Below, one piece after another: positions 16,951 through 26,985 of a DNA stretch of 64,000 bases (position 1 is the first letter of the stretch; each line of letters begins with the position of its first letter). Under the pieces are notes generated by a model. The model was not told the origin of the DNA. It saw only the letters and a list, made by a program, of their open reading frames with translations, and made no database searches. This stretch comes from Verrucomicrobiota bacterium (lineage in GTDB: Bacteria > Verrucomicrobiota > Verrucomicrobiia > Limisphaerales > SIBE01), in contig VHDE01000009.1 of the NCBI GenBank assembly GCA_016871515.1, forward strand, positions 16,077-80,076, in the 5' to 3' direction. The translations under genes were made by a program, and so were the position numbers.

Positions 16951-19611
16951 TTAGCTTTGCTGGCCGTTGCCATCGGCGCCGCCTCCATCGAGGTCGATTA
17001 GAATATCCCGCGGTTCGGCGCCTTTGCTGGGGCCGACGATGCCCCGGTTTTCCAATTCATCCATGATGCGCGCGGCACGCGTGTAGCCGAGGCGAAGACG
17101 CCGTTGCATCAGCGAGACGCTAGCCTTTTGTTCGCTGCGAATCACCTCGATGCATTGCTGGATCAAGTCTTCGTCTTCGTCGCAACCATCGCCCTCTTCC
17201 ATGCTGCTGACGGGCTTCGACAGTTGCTGGTGAATTTCGACTTCGTAGCTTGGCTTGCCTTGCTGAGCGATGAAATCAACGACCCCTTGGATTTCTTGAT
17301 CGGTGATTAAGGCGCCTTGCGCGCGCGTCAATTTCGCTGAGCCGGGCGGAAGATAAAGCATATCGCCTTTGCCGAGCAGTTTGTCAGCGCCCATGGCGTC
17401 GAGAATCGTGCGCGAATCAACCTTGGCAGCGACTTGAAAGGCGATGCGCGCCGGAATGTTCGCTTTGATGACGCCCGTGATGACATCGACGCTCGGCCGC
17501 TGCGTCGCAACGATACAATGAATGCCGGCGGCGCGCGCCATCTGCGTGATGCGAGCGATGGCCATTTCGACATCGGCCGGGGCGACCAACATCAAGTCGG
17601 CCAATTCGTCGATAATCACCACAATGTAACTGAGCTTGTCGGGAATAATGATTTCGTCCTCGCGCGGGACAACGATCTCTTCGTCGAGTTCGACCGCAAA
17701 GCCCTCGGAGCTGACCTCGATCTTTTCCTTCTTGGCGGTCAGCGGCAATTCCGGTTCGGGCGGAGGCATCGGACGGCCTTTGGGCCGGTCATTGAAGGAT
17801 TTGATATTGCGCACGCCGACCTTCGCAAAGATTTGATATCGCTTCTCCATTTCATTGACGACCCAGCGCAGAGCGAGAATGACTTTCTTGGGATCGTTCA
17901 CGACCGGGACGACGAGATGAGGCAGCGCGTTGTACTGCTGAAGTTCGACCACCTTCGGATCGATCATGACGAAACGCAATTGGTCGGGTGGAAAACGGTA
18001 GAGCAGGGAAGCGATAATCGCGTTGATGCAAACCGATTTGCCAGAACCGGTGCTGCCGGCAATGAGCAGGTGTGGCATCTCGGCCAGGTCGGCGATGATC
18101 GGATGGCCGTAGACATCCTTGCCCAACGCCAGCGGAATCCGCGCCTTGGTTTTCACCCATTCCTCGGATTCCAAAAGGTCGCGCATGATCACTTTGGTCT
18201 TAATGATATTGGGAACTTCGACACCAACGGAACTTTTGCCGGGCACCGGCGCGAGGATGTGAATCCGCTCGGCCTTGAGAGCGGCTGCGATGTTGTTGGT
18301 CAGCGCGGTAATTTTTTCGAGCTTCACGCCGGGCGCCGGATGCAACTCGTATCGTGTGATGGTCGGCCCTTTAGTGATGTCGCCAAGAGCCACTTCGATG
18401 TCGAACTGCGCCAGGGTGCTTTGCATCAAGCGCGCGTTGGCCATCAATTCTTCTTTGGATTCGGTCGGCTTGACACTGGCGTCGGGAAAGTTCAGCAAAC
18501 TGAGCGGCGGCAATTGATAATTGCCAATCAAAGGCGTGGCGGCCACGGCAATCGGTTTTGGTTTGCGCGGCTTGAGCTTTGCGGCGCCGGAGAGATCGCG
18601 AATGACCGGGACGCGATCGCTCGTTTTCCCGTTTCCGTTCCCGTTTGCTTCGGCCTCCTTTCCGTCTGACTCTTTGGCGTCGGATGGCGGCGTCTCACTG
18701 GAAGCCGCCTTGGGTTCGGTCGCCTTGCCGAGAACCTCAGCGGTGGTGGCAGCCGCGATTTCCTTTGCGGTGATGACTTCGCCTTCGAGGACAGGTTCAG
18801 GCGGCCGGCTTGAGTTAGCTTGGAATGGGTTGGACTTTGGGGACGATTTGCTGCGCGGTTGAGGAACGCTCAGATCGCGGACGGTCGGCTCAGGAACCGG
18901 CTTGAGATCCGCGCCGAGTCCGGATGTTTCAACTTGTTCCTGGAGTTTCTTGGCTTGTTTCGCCAGGTCGCGGGCTCGGCGCTCGAGGGCCTCTTCATGG
19001 GCGGCGAGACCAGCGGATGGCTCATCCGAAGAAGCTGAGGCTGCTTGCTTCCGTCGTTGCCAGACCGTGCGCAGCCATTCGCCGAGTTGAAAGTTTGTCA
19101 GAAACAACAGGCTGATTGCATAGACCGTGGCCAGGACAATGATCGCGCCTTTGCCGAAATGTTTCAGCCCGTAGTTGTGCAGCGTGATTCCGACCAAGCC
19201 GCCCGCGCGGCCCGCGTCTCGGTTCAGGTCGAGATTCAATGTGTCGGAATACAAATCGAGAACACCTGTAAACGCGACGAGCAAGAGCAGAGCCCAGAGC
19301 ACACGCCGATGCAAATAAGCGAAAAGCTCGAAGAAACTGGCGAGGCCAAAACCGAGCAGGAAAACAGGGACAACGTAGGCGGAAGCGCCTAAGAGAAAGA
19401 ACAAGCCGTAAGCCGAGTACGCGCCGATGGGGCCAATCCAGTTGTGAGCGTCCTTGTGTGGTGAACTCGTATTAAACGAGAGATCGTAGCGGTCATACGA
19501 AAACAGCGCGACTCCTAGCAAGACCGCTAGCGAGAGAAGCAGGATGCCGGCAATATCGCTGGAGTTGCGTGATGGCAATGTGTTCGATGCTGCTTTCCGA
19601 GCCATAGGCAC
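16951..19611 (-). CDS. ftsK: DNA translocase FtsK/SpoIIIE
   Basis: 4-TM N-terminus, Walker A HLLIAGSTGSGKSVCINAII, gamma winged helix LMQRRLRLGYTRAARIMDELENRGIVGP. Confidence 0.97.
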   Translation of the reverse strand: MPMARKAASNTLPSRNSSDIAGILLLSLAVLLGVALFSYDRYDLSFNTSSPHKDAHNWIGPIGAYSAYGLFFLLGASAYVVPVFLLGFGLASFFELFAYLHRRVLWALLLLVAFTGVLDLYSDTLNLDLNRDAGRAGGLVGITLHNYGLKHFGKGAIIVLATVYAISLLFLTNFQLGEWLRTVWQRRKQAASASSDEPSAGLAAHEEALERRARDLAKQAKKLQEQVETSGLGADLKPVPEPTVRDLSVPQPRSKSSPKSNPFQANSSRPPEPVLEGEVITAKEIAAATTAEVLGKATEPKAASSETPPSDAKESDGKEAEANGNGNGKTSDRVPVIRDLSGAAKLKPRKPKPIAVAATPLIGNYQLPPLSLLNFPDASVKPTESKEELMANARLMQSTLAQFDIEVALGDITKGPTITRYELHPAPGVKLEKITALTNNIAAALKAERIHILAPVPGKSSVGVEVPNIIKTKVIMRDLLESEEWVKTKARIPLALGKDVYGHPIIADLAEMPHLLIAGSTGSGKSVCINAIIASLLYRFPPDQLRFVMIDPKVVELQQYNALPHLVVPVVNDPKKVILALRWVVNEMEKRYQIFAKVGVRNIKSFNDRPKGRPMPPPEPELPLTAKKEKIEVSSEGFAVELDEEIVVPREDEIIIPDKLSYIVVIIDELADLMLVAPADVEMAIARITQMARAAGIHCIVATQRPSVDVITGVIKANIPARIAFQVAAKVDSRTILDAMGADKLLGKGDMLYLPPGSAKLTRAQGALITDQEIQGVVDFIAQQGKPSYEVEIHQQLSKPVSSMEEGDGCDEDEDLIQQCIEVIRSEQKASVSLMQRRLRLGYTRAARIMDELENRGIVGPSKGAEPRDILIDLDGGGADGNGQQS

Positions 19612-19747
19612 AGATTATAAAAAGGAATTTCGTTGAACAGTGAAATTTGAGAAAAAGAGGACGCAAACTCTCTGTTCACTACTCGCCATGACGCTCATAC
19701 TCCCAATGCGCGCAACATGTGCCTGGAAACTCTCCATGAGCCTCCTG

Positions 19748-19842
19748 GTATGTAGTCCCGCCTTTAGGCGGCAGCATTTTGCTGGCGCCGAAAGAGATTT
19801 GCGGATAGCAACCGCACCGGCTGAAGCCGGGACTACATACCG
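19748..19842. repeat. palindromic repeat R8 (TAGTCCCGCCTTTAGGCGG...CCGGCTGAAGCCGGGACTACA)
   Basis: Read directly. Confidence 0.8.
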
Positions 19843-19954
19843 CAGCAGCAGGTTCATGGTCCCAATGCGCGTCCAATCTTGGAGGTCGAGGCTCCCCCAT
19901 GAACCGCCGGTGATAGGCAGCTCTTTTCAGGAGCTGGAACGTCCAAAATCCGCC

Positions 19955-20035
19955 AGGTTTTGGAGTGCGGCAGTCCTCTGCCGCTTTGGAACCCAACCGC
20001 GAAAAGCGGCAGAGGACTGCCGCACTCCAAGACGC
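19955..20035. repeat. palindromic repeat R7 (GGAGTGCGGCAGTCCTCTGCCGCTTT inverted doublet)
   Basis: tggagtgcggcagtcctctgccgctttgg...gcgaaaagcggcagaggactgccgcactcca. Confidence 0.95.
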
Positions 20036-20089
20036 TGTCGCGACGACGAATGCTGCCATTCGCCAAACGCGACGACGTTTCGTTACAAC

Positions 20090-22462
20090 CTAATACAACA
20101 AATACTTCTGTCGCCGGCGTTTGAATTCGTCCAAATCGATTGCCCAGGTTTGCCGTATCTCGGAGATGGATTTGCCCGCGCGGATGGCATCGATCGTGAC
20201 TCGATGGCCGAGCAGACGGTCAAATTTCTCAAGATCGAAATCTTTCGGATAAAGCCGATGCAACGTCTGAGCAATCGTCAGGCCGATATCGAGCACCTCA
20301 CAACGGTCGCGATCTGTCAGAACAATGTTCGCGCCGGCGCATAGCTTGTCCTTGAAGACACTCGCGTTCGGGGTAAATCGAATGGGGACAAAACGGACGC
20401 CAGCCAATCCGGCGCGATTCAACTCCGCGCATAATTTGACGTCCTCTATATAAGGTGCGCCCACCACTTCAAATGGCGTTCCGGTTCCGCGTCCGACGGA
20501 AACCGCGGTTGTTTCGAGGAGCCCGACCCCATGGTAAAGAGCGGCTCCGGTCAGGCTGCGCATGTTGGGCGAGGGATTAATCCAAGGCAGCGTGGTTTGG
20601 TCGAACCAAAGATCGCGCGTCCAGCCTTCGAGGGCGACAACACTAAGGTCTGCTTTGAAATCGCGCTCGGCGTTGAACATGCGCGCGAGTTCGCCGACGG
20701 TCATGCCGTGGCGCACGGGAATTGGATGAAACGCAGTGAAACTGGTTTCGCCATTAAGCACGGGACCGTCGATGGCGAGGCCATTGATTGGGTTTACGCG
20801 ATCCAACACAAAGAATTTTAACTTCGCATTCCCGGCTGCTTCGAGGCAATTGCCCATCGTGGAAATGTAGGTGTAAAAACGGCAGCCGATGTCCTGGATG
20901 TCGAAGACAAGCGCATCAAGGTCCTTCAGTTGTCCGGGCTTTGGAGAACGGGTCGCGCCATAAAGACTGAAAATGGGCAAGCCTGTTTTCTCGTCCACAC
21001 TGTCCGACACCTTTTCATCCAAAACGCCGCGAATGCCGTGTTCGGGACTGAACAACGCTTTGAGTGAGACGCCCGGCGCTTTGTGCAAGAGATCGATGGT
21101 TGGGTTCCGTTCGCGATCGGCGCCAGTGTGATTGGTGATGAGTCCGACGCGCACACCTTTGAGAGGAGCGAACTGTTGTTGGGCGAGAACGTCGATGCCA
21201 TTGCGCACGATTATTGTCCGCGGCCGGTTGGTTGTGAGGGAACTCGCGGCATTGGGCGCAGGTCGCGGAGGCAAAGCGCCGGGAGCGCCCGCGAAATTGA
21301 AACCGATGACGGCTTCCGCAGCCAGCGAAGCCAGAGCGGCTCGGAGGGGCAGCACATCTCCGGCGCCGTCTGGATGCACGCGGTTGGAAAGAAACATCCA
21401 AAACGTTTTTGAGAACGGATCAATCCAAAGGCACGTGCCGGTCCAGCCCGTGTGTCCGAATGAGCCGAGCGGGAAATGTTTGCCTCGGGGCCCGCTGTAC
21501 CCGGAATCGATATCCCACCCCAAGCCGCGGCGCGAGGGCACTGCTTCGGGCGATTGCACGCTGGTCATGAAACGCACCGTTTCCGGTTTGAGAATGCGCA
21601 CGCCGTCCAGAGAGCCGTTGTTCAACAGCATCCGAGCGTAACGCGCCAAGTCCGCAGCGGTCGTGAACAACCCGGCGTGCCCGGCGACGCCACCCATGCG
21701 CCGCGCCGTGGGATCGTGGACCTTTCCGCGCAACATTTCAGATTCGGTTCTCTCGGTCGGCGCGATGCGCGGCAATGTGTTTGTCGACGGAAAGAAGCTT
21801 GTATCGACCATCCGCAAGGGCCGAAAAATCTCGTTGGCCGCGAATTGATCGAGGCGCACACCGCTGGCGCGCTGAACGATCTCCCCGAGAAGAATGAAAT
21901 TGATGTCACTGTAGCGGAAGACTGTTCCTGGGGCGTTGAGCGGTTTTTCGGCGCAGGCTAATTCAATACCTTTTTCGTAGCCGGCCCAGGGCGGGCTGGC
22001 GCCGAGTCCCGGACGCAGGCCGGAAGTGTGAGTCAAAAGATGGCGCAATGTGATCCCCTCCTTTCCTTGAACGCCGAATTGAGGAAGGTACGTTGTGACG
22101 GGCGCATCCAGCGCAAGTTTTCCGCGTTCGAAAAGAAGCATGATCGCCGGAGCCGTAACGACGACTTTGGTTAACGACGCGGCGTCGAAAATGGTGTCTT
22201 CGGTCATTGGTTCGGGCGCTGGGAGAAGCGCGCGGCGTCCGTAAGCTTTGTGATAACTGGTCCCGTTGCGTTCGAGCCAGAGGACGCCTCCGGGGATCTT
22301 GTTGCTTTGAACCGTTTGCAGGATGGCTGAATCCATTTCGGCGAGCTTCGCAGCAAAGAACACCCCGATTCGACGATCAGAAGAAGGCGAAGGGGTTTTA
22401 CACGCGAAGAGGACAAGAACGACACTGACCGAGAAGAACGACAACGAAATAATTGAACGCAT
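20090..22462 (-). CDS. fusion: serine beta-lactamase-fold hydrolase (N) + DUF1343/NamZ exo-N-acetylmuramidase-like domain (C); lipoprotein signal
   Basis: N: FDAASLTKVVVT (SxxK), YSDINFILLGEI (YxN), HTGWTGT; C: GLITNHTGAD, FSPEHGIRG, FDIQDIGCRFYTYISTM, DRVNPINGL, NPSPNMRS; LVLFACKTPS lipobox. Confidence 0.92.
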   Translation of the reverse strand: MRSIISLSFFSVSVVLVLFACKTPSPSSDRRIGVFFAAKLAEMDSAILQTVQSNKIPGGVLWLERNGTSYHKAYGRRALLPAPEPMTEDTIFDAASLTKVVVTAPAIMLLFERGKLALDAPVTTYLPQFGVQGKEGITLRHLLTHTSGLRPGLGASPPWAGYEKGIELACAEKPLNAPGTVFRYSDINFILLGEIVQRASGVRLDQFAANEIFRPLRMVDTSFFPSTNTLPRIAPTERTESEMLRGKVHDPTARRMGGVAGHAGLFTTAADLARYARMLLNNGSLDGVRILKPETVRFMTSVQSPEAVPSRRGLGWDIDSGYSGPRGKHFPLGSFGHTGWTGTCLWIDPFSKTFWMFLSNRVHPDGAGDVLPLRAALASLAAEAVIGFNFAGAPGALPPRPAPNAASSLTTNRPRTIIVRNGIDVLAQQQFAPLKGVRVGLITNHTGADRERNPTIDLLHKAPGVSLKALFSPEHGIRGVLDEKVSDSVDEKTGLPIFSLYGATRSPKPGQLKDLDALVFDIQDIGCRFYTYISTMGNCLEAAGNAKLKFFVLDRVNPINGLAIDGPVLNGETSFTAFHPIPVRHGMTVGELARMFNAERDFKADLSVVALEGWTRDLWFDQTTLPWINPSPNMRSLTGAALYHGVGLLETTAVSVGRGTGTPFEVVGAPYIEDVKLCAELNRAGLAGVRFVPIRFTPNASVFKDKLCAGANIVLTDRDRCEVLDIGLTIAQTLHRLYPKDFDLEKFDRLLGHRVTIDAIRAGKSISEIRQTWAIDLDEFKRRRQKYLLY

Positions 22463-22565
22463 AAGTGCGGACACGAAATGAACAGAAGCTCGCGAAGAAC
22501 GCAAAGAAAATGGTAACAGGCAGGCAAACCTCCTGGTTTGCGGGAAGCGCAGCAGCACTTCTTCC

Positions 22566-22603
22566 TTCCGGATTATTTCGATGTACGTTGAAATAATCCG
22601 GAA
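22566..22603. repeat. inverted repeat TTCCGGATTATTTC-N10-GAAATAATCCGGAA
   Basis: 14-bp perfect arms upstream of the NamZ fusion. Confidence 0.9.
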
Positions 22604-22627
22604 CTGGCAAAATGTCCAAACGCTACC

Positions 22628-22654
22628 AAAAAGAACGCCGGGCTTTCGCCCGGC
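22628..22654 (-). terminator. rho-independent terminator GCCGGGC-GAAA-GCCCGGC-GTTCTTTTT (minus strand)
   Basis: Perfect stem plus U tract just downstream of the 22678 stop. Confidence 0.85.
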
Positions 22655-22677
22655 CTCTCGGTGTTCTTTGGATTCCC

Positions 22678-24663
22678 TTACGGTTTGAAGCGATAAAACC
22701 TCGCCGCGCCGGCAACGGCAGCGGTGAAATGGCTCGTGGCATTGGCGACATCGGTCCAGGAGCCAGTTATCGCGTTAGCCGACTGCAGTGTTCCGGTTCC
22801 GGTCCACTCGAGGTTGAGGTTCGTTCCGGTCCGGGCAAACTTTGAGAACTTGGCCGCCGTTACTGGAGGTCCGCCTGTTGTGATGGCGCTGAGTTCCAAA
22901 CCGAAGACGATGTCCGAACTTCCTGGATCGGTCTGGTGCACTTCCGCGGCGAGGACGTTATCGCCAGCAACCAGTGCGGCGGCAGGAATTTCGAATGGTC
23001 CTTCGTAAATGTTTCGACCTTCGTGGCTGGTTGCGGCCGTGGTGACGGTGACAGGCCCGGCTGCGATTCCGAACCGATAGACTTCGACGCCATTGAGGTA
23101 AAGCACGAAGCCATCGTCCACCAAATGCCGAATGCTTAACTTTGCTCCCGCGGGATTGCCGTTAAACGTGAAGTGAGTGCGGAAATAATCCGTGAGGATG
23201 CCCTTTCCAGCCGGCGATTGGCGCACCAATGTGGTTCGGATTGGCTCGCTGGTCGCGTCAGTTTCAGCGGCGAGAAGAGCAGCGCCCTCTGGCCAAGCAC
23301 TGTCATTGAACGTTTTGTCTTTCCAGGCTGTTCCCAGATCCTTTCCGGTATTCTCATAACGCCACTTCTGTTTGTCGTCGATCGCAATCAAGATAGTGCC
23401 GGTCTGATTGGTTGGCGGCGGTGTGACCACGGGCGGTGTGATGGAAACGAGCAATTCTGCGCCGAAAACAATGTCCGAGCTGCTGGTTCCGGATTGATGG
23501 ACCTCAACTGCGAAGCCATTATCGCCGGCAACCAAGTTGGCTCCCGGAATCGTATAAGGACCCTCATACGCAGCTTCATGGCCCCCGAACGAGGTCAAGA
23601 AGTCAAAGGTCGCTCCGGCCGCCAATCCAAAACGATGAATTTCCGCGCCATTGAGTTAAAAAACGGCGCCGTCATCGATCACGTGGCGCAGGAACAGATC
23701 TCCTCCGAGGGGACCCGTGTAGTTAAAATGAGTTCGAAAATAGAACGTCTGAACGTATTCGCCATTGTCATTGAAGCGCTCGATGGGTGTTCGAATAGGC
23801 TCCGGCGTGTTGCCGGTTTCCTGGGCGATAAGCGCCATTCCTTCGGGCCACGCGGAATCGTTGAAGGTCTTTTCCTTCCAAGCCGTTCCTAGGTCCGTCC
23901 CAGAGCGATCGTACTTCCACACTTGTTTGTCATCGATGGCAACCAACGTTGTCGTCGTGGCGCGCGTCGCGAGCACGAAATCATTTGGGCTGACATGCGC
24001 CGGCGTCGCGTTATCGCTATAAATTAGCCGGACATTAACCGTCGATTTCTCCGGCAGGTTGGTAGCGGGGTCATACACGACGGTCGTCTGATTCGCGGGA
24101 TCGACCAATCGCGTGATGGTTGGTGTCACGTTTTGACCGTTGACCAAGAGCCGAAGAGAACTGGCATTGAGCCGGGTGGCTCCGTCCGCAATCGTAATCG
24201 CAATATTAGAGTCCACGGGAACTCCAGTCGCGCCATGGAGAGGACTCACGGACGACACAAACGGCTCGTCCACCGTTCCCCAGACAATCGTGAGAAGAGG
24301 TCTCTCGTCGATGTTAGAATGTTCCGACGAGCTGAAATCAGTCCCGTCTGTTCCGCTCGGAAGGAAAATCCAGCCATGATTCGGCTTGGTTCCGTCTGAC
24401 CATGCCTGCAGCGTGCTGATCGGCAGCGGAATGATGGTCTTGTTTCCATTGCCAGGGAATGTGGAATCTTCGGTGGCCGCGGCTTCGCCGTCGTCGGCCA
24501 GAACGCCATCCGTTCCGTTAGTGATTCCCAACTGCTCGATTCCTGCAAGGGTACGAGCATCTTGTAATGCAATAGGTGAAAGTCGTGCATTTTTAAGAAG
24601 ATTTTTTGGCTTGTGGTTTGAACAGAAGATCGCAAAGGACCCGAAGATCTGAGCATTCCCCAA
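22678..24663 (-). pseudogene. surface protein with tandem 'AIDDK..W+Y...G.DLGTAW' jelly-roll-like modules, split by one TAA codon and 5' truncated
   Basis: ORFs 22678-23625 and 23656-24663 are collinear in one frame; DDGAVF*LNGAEIHRFG vs intact paralog DDAAVFYLNGTEIHRFG. Confidence 0.85.
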
Positions 24664-24712
24664 TCAAATTTCTTTGCGGGCTTCGCGATCTTTCTGTTAG
24701 CCGGGTTTTCAA
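24620..24712. repeat. AACAGAAGATCGCAAAG / CTTTGCGGGCTTCGCGATCTTTCTGTT imperfect inverted repeat
   Basis: Related words at 22478-22515. Confidence 0.6.
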
Positions 24713-24849
24713 GATGGGTTTGGTTGCGGCTTCGCCGCGCTGGGGACTTTGGGTTCGTTGCCAGTGTTCGTGATTTGCACGGTTAAGCTGGCGAAAAGTA
24801 TCTTGGCTTTCGCCGGACGCGGAAATCGTCGCAATCGAGGCTGTCGCAG

Positions 24850-25086
24850 TTTTAGGCCAATGCCTTTGGGTAATTCAAAGCCCTTTGGTGAGCGGTTGTC
24901 CCGGAGGGACAGGGTGAAAATAGCCCGGCGTTTCAACGCCGGGAACCGAGCTCCGGAGACCACGTCCCGAAGGGACGGCTGAATTCGGCCTCAGTCGCCG
25001 CCCCGGCGTTGAAACGCCGGGCTATTTTCGCTCCGTCCCTCCGGGACAAATGCTCTTTGTATTGCCGAAGGGCATTGGGTTTTAGG
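24850..25086. repeat. palindromic element R1, best-preserved copy
   Basis: ttttaggccaatgcctttgggtaattcaaag...tttgtattgccgaagggcattgggttttagg; inner GTCCCGGAGGGAC and CCCGGCGTTTCAACGCCGGG. Confidence 0.9.
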
Positions 25087-25897
25087 CGACTCCCGGATTT
25101 GGCCCGCGACTTGTCCGCTGGGTTGGATTCGTCCGCCCTGCAGCCTTTTCCGGCGTGCCGCAATCGGGGCAATCGGGCCTTCGTCGGATGCGGAGGCGTT
25201 GAAAATGCATGCTTTCCAAATCCATCGCCAGAAGAACTCCGGCCAGCGGTTTGCCCAAGCCCGTAATCAGTTTGATGACCTCGACTGCTCCAAGGCAACC
25301 AGCGGTGCCGGACACGGCGCCAATGACAGGAAACTCGCGCTTCCAATGCGGTGGTTTTTCTGGGTAGAGGCAGCGGAGGCAAGGTGTTCGTCCCGGCAGA
25401 ATCGTGGTGAGCTGAGCTTCAAAGGAATACATGGCGCACTCGACCATCGGTTTGCGAGCCGCGACAGCGGCGCGATTCAAGGCAAACCGTTCTTCAAAGA
25501 GGGGCGCAGCATCCACAACTACGTCTGCCTGGGAAACCAATTCATCCACATTGGACTCAGTGACGTTCTGTTCGACTGCGGTAATCTTCAAGCGGGGATT
25601 CAGTTCGCGGAGGCGGCGGACCAGTGTCTCCATGCGAGGCTGGCCAATGCGATCGTAGCGTTGCAGGAGTTGACGATTGAGGTCGCTGGGTTTCAAGCTG
25701 CCCGCGTGGGCGAGCACGAGCCGTCCGATTCCTGCGGCCGCTAATTGATACGCCACCATTCCGCCCAGACCCCCAACCCGCGAGATCAGCACGGAAGCTG
25801 CCTTCAGTTTGCGTTGACCTTCTTCGCCAAAGCCCGGCACCCACATTTGCCATTCGTAAACCGCGCGCTCTTCGGATGTCAGTTCCGGCAATGTCAT
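25082..25897 (-). CDS. moeB: ThiF/MoeB/HesA family adenylyltransferase
   Basis: VLISRVGGLGGMVAYQLAAAGIGRLVLAH, DLNRQLLQ, CLRCLYPE, GTAGCLGAVEVIKLI. Confidence 0.85.
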   Translation of the reverse strand: MTLPELTSEERAVYEWQMWVPGFGEEGQRKLKAASVLISRVGGLGGMVAYQLAAAGIGRLVLAHAGSLKPSDLNRQLLQRYDRIGQPRMETLVRRLRELNPRLKITAVEQNVTESNVDELVSQADVVVDAAPLFEERFALNRAAVAARKPMVECAMYSFEAQLTTILPGRTPCLRCLYPEKPPHWKREFPVIGAVSGTAGCLGAVEVIKLITGLGKPLAGVLLAMDLESMHFQRLRIRRRPDCPDCGTPEKAAGRTNPTQRTSRGPNPGVA

Positions 25898-25903
25898 GTT
25901 AAT

Positions 25904-26545
25904 TCAGGATGCCTCTCGCACCTTTCCATCGTCGAGGCGAAAGAGCAGATCGGCAAGCTGCGCGGCTTCCCGGGCGCTATGCGTAATATGCAGCGCGGTA
26001 ATTCCCAACTCGCGCTGGATTCGCTTCAACAAACTGGCGAGATCATCGCGCAAATCCTCATCGAGCGCCGAAAGCGGTTCATCGAGCAGCAGCACGCTTG
26101 GCTTCGCGGCAAGAGCGCGGCCGAGCGCAACGCGCTGGCGTTCGCCACCGGACAAGTCGTGCGGCAATCGGTGCAACAGGGAAGTGACGCCAAGATGCTC
26201 GGCTAATTCGCCAACGCGCTGCTCGATTTCCGCAATGGGCCGCCGGCGCAGACGAAGCGCAAACCCGATTTGCTCGCGCACTGTCATCGTGGGAAACATC
26301 GCGCCGTCCTGGGGCACATAACCAATCCCACGCACGCCGGGCGGCTCGCCGGTCACATCGCGGCTGTCAATCTTGACGGCGCCTGAAGCCGGCTGACGCA
26401 GACCACAAATGATTTCCAGCAACGTCGTTTTCCCGCAACCTGTCCGGCCCATCAAGACGGCGTAACGCCCCGTGGGAATCTCGAAGGAGACGTTTTCCAG
26501 ACGGAATGCGCCGGCATGCCAGGAGATATTCTCCAGACGAATCAT
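25904..26545 (-). CDS. modC: ABC transporter ATP-binding protein (molybdate-type)
   Basis: GRTGCGKTTLLEII, DLSGGERQRVALGRAL, LLLDEPLSALDE; next to modB. Confidence 0.9.
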   Translation of the reverse strand: MIRLENISWHAGAFRLENVSFEIPTGRYAVLMGRTGCGKTTLLEIICGLRQPASGAVKIDSRDVTGEPPGVRGIGYVPQDGAMFPTMTVREQIGFALRLRRRPIAEIEQRVGELAEHLGVTSLLHRLPHDLSGGERQRVALGRALAAKPSVLLLDEPLSALDEDLRDDLASLLKRIQRELGITALHITHSAREAAQLADLLFRLDDGKVREAS

Positions 26546-26614
26546 GCGCGGACGAAAAACCCGAAACAAATCCCGGGCCCCGAAACGTTACCGAAAATGC
26601 GGAAGGCGCCGGTG

Positions 26615-26915
26615 CGGCGCGACAGCGTCTTGGACTGCGGTGACGGAGTCTGCGAAGTCACCGCTTTGGGCGCGGATGGAACAGCCACACGCGACCACGC
26701 GCCTGTCTGGACGCTTCGCATGAACCGTACGGAGCGCGGACAGCCTTGTCCGCGCGGTTTGAGCAAACTGATAGAAATACGCGGGCAAGGCTGTCCGCGC
26801 TCCGTACGGTTCATGGTCCCAATGCGCACCCAAAAAGCGTCGAGGCTCCTCGCAAAGCGGCGATTGCGGAGACTCCATCGCCACAGCGTTTGGGATTGCG
26901 GCACTCCATAGGCAG
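26615..26915. repeat. nested composite of R7 and GCGGACAAGGCTGTCCGC arms between modC and modB
   Basis: Outer acagcgtcttggactgcgg/gattgcggcactcc; inner ccgtacggagcgcggacagccttgtccgcgc...gcgggcaaggctgtccgcgctccgtacgg. Confidence 0.85.
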
Positions 26916-26929
26916 TCGTCATTTTAATC

Positions 26930-26985
26930 TTTGCCATTTTGAGTTGTTTCGGATTTCGAGATTCGAATTTCGGGTTTTATACTTT
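26930..26985. repeat. low-complexity GATTTCGAGATTCGAATTTCGGGTTTT word repeat
   Basis: Read directly. Confidence 0.5.

Noticed and set aside
19640-20344. ORF 234 aa, plus strand
   Set aside because: Runs through repeats R8 and R7 and antisense of the NamZ fusion; no protein family seen.
23640-23660. Stop-codon readthrough or selenocysteine/pyrrolysine recoding at the TAA in the split surface protein
   Set aside because: The codon is TAA, the paralog has Tyr, and the 5' end is also lost; simple pseudogenisation is more likely.
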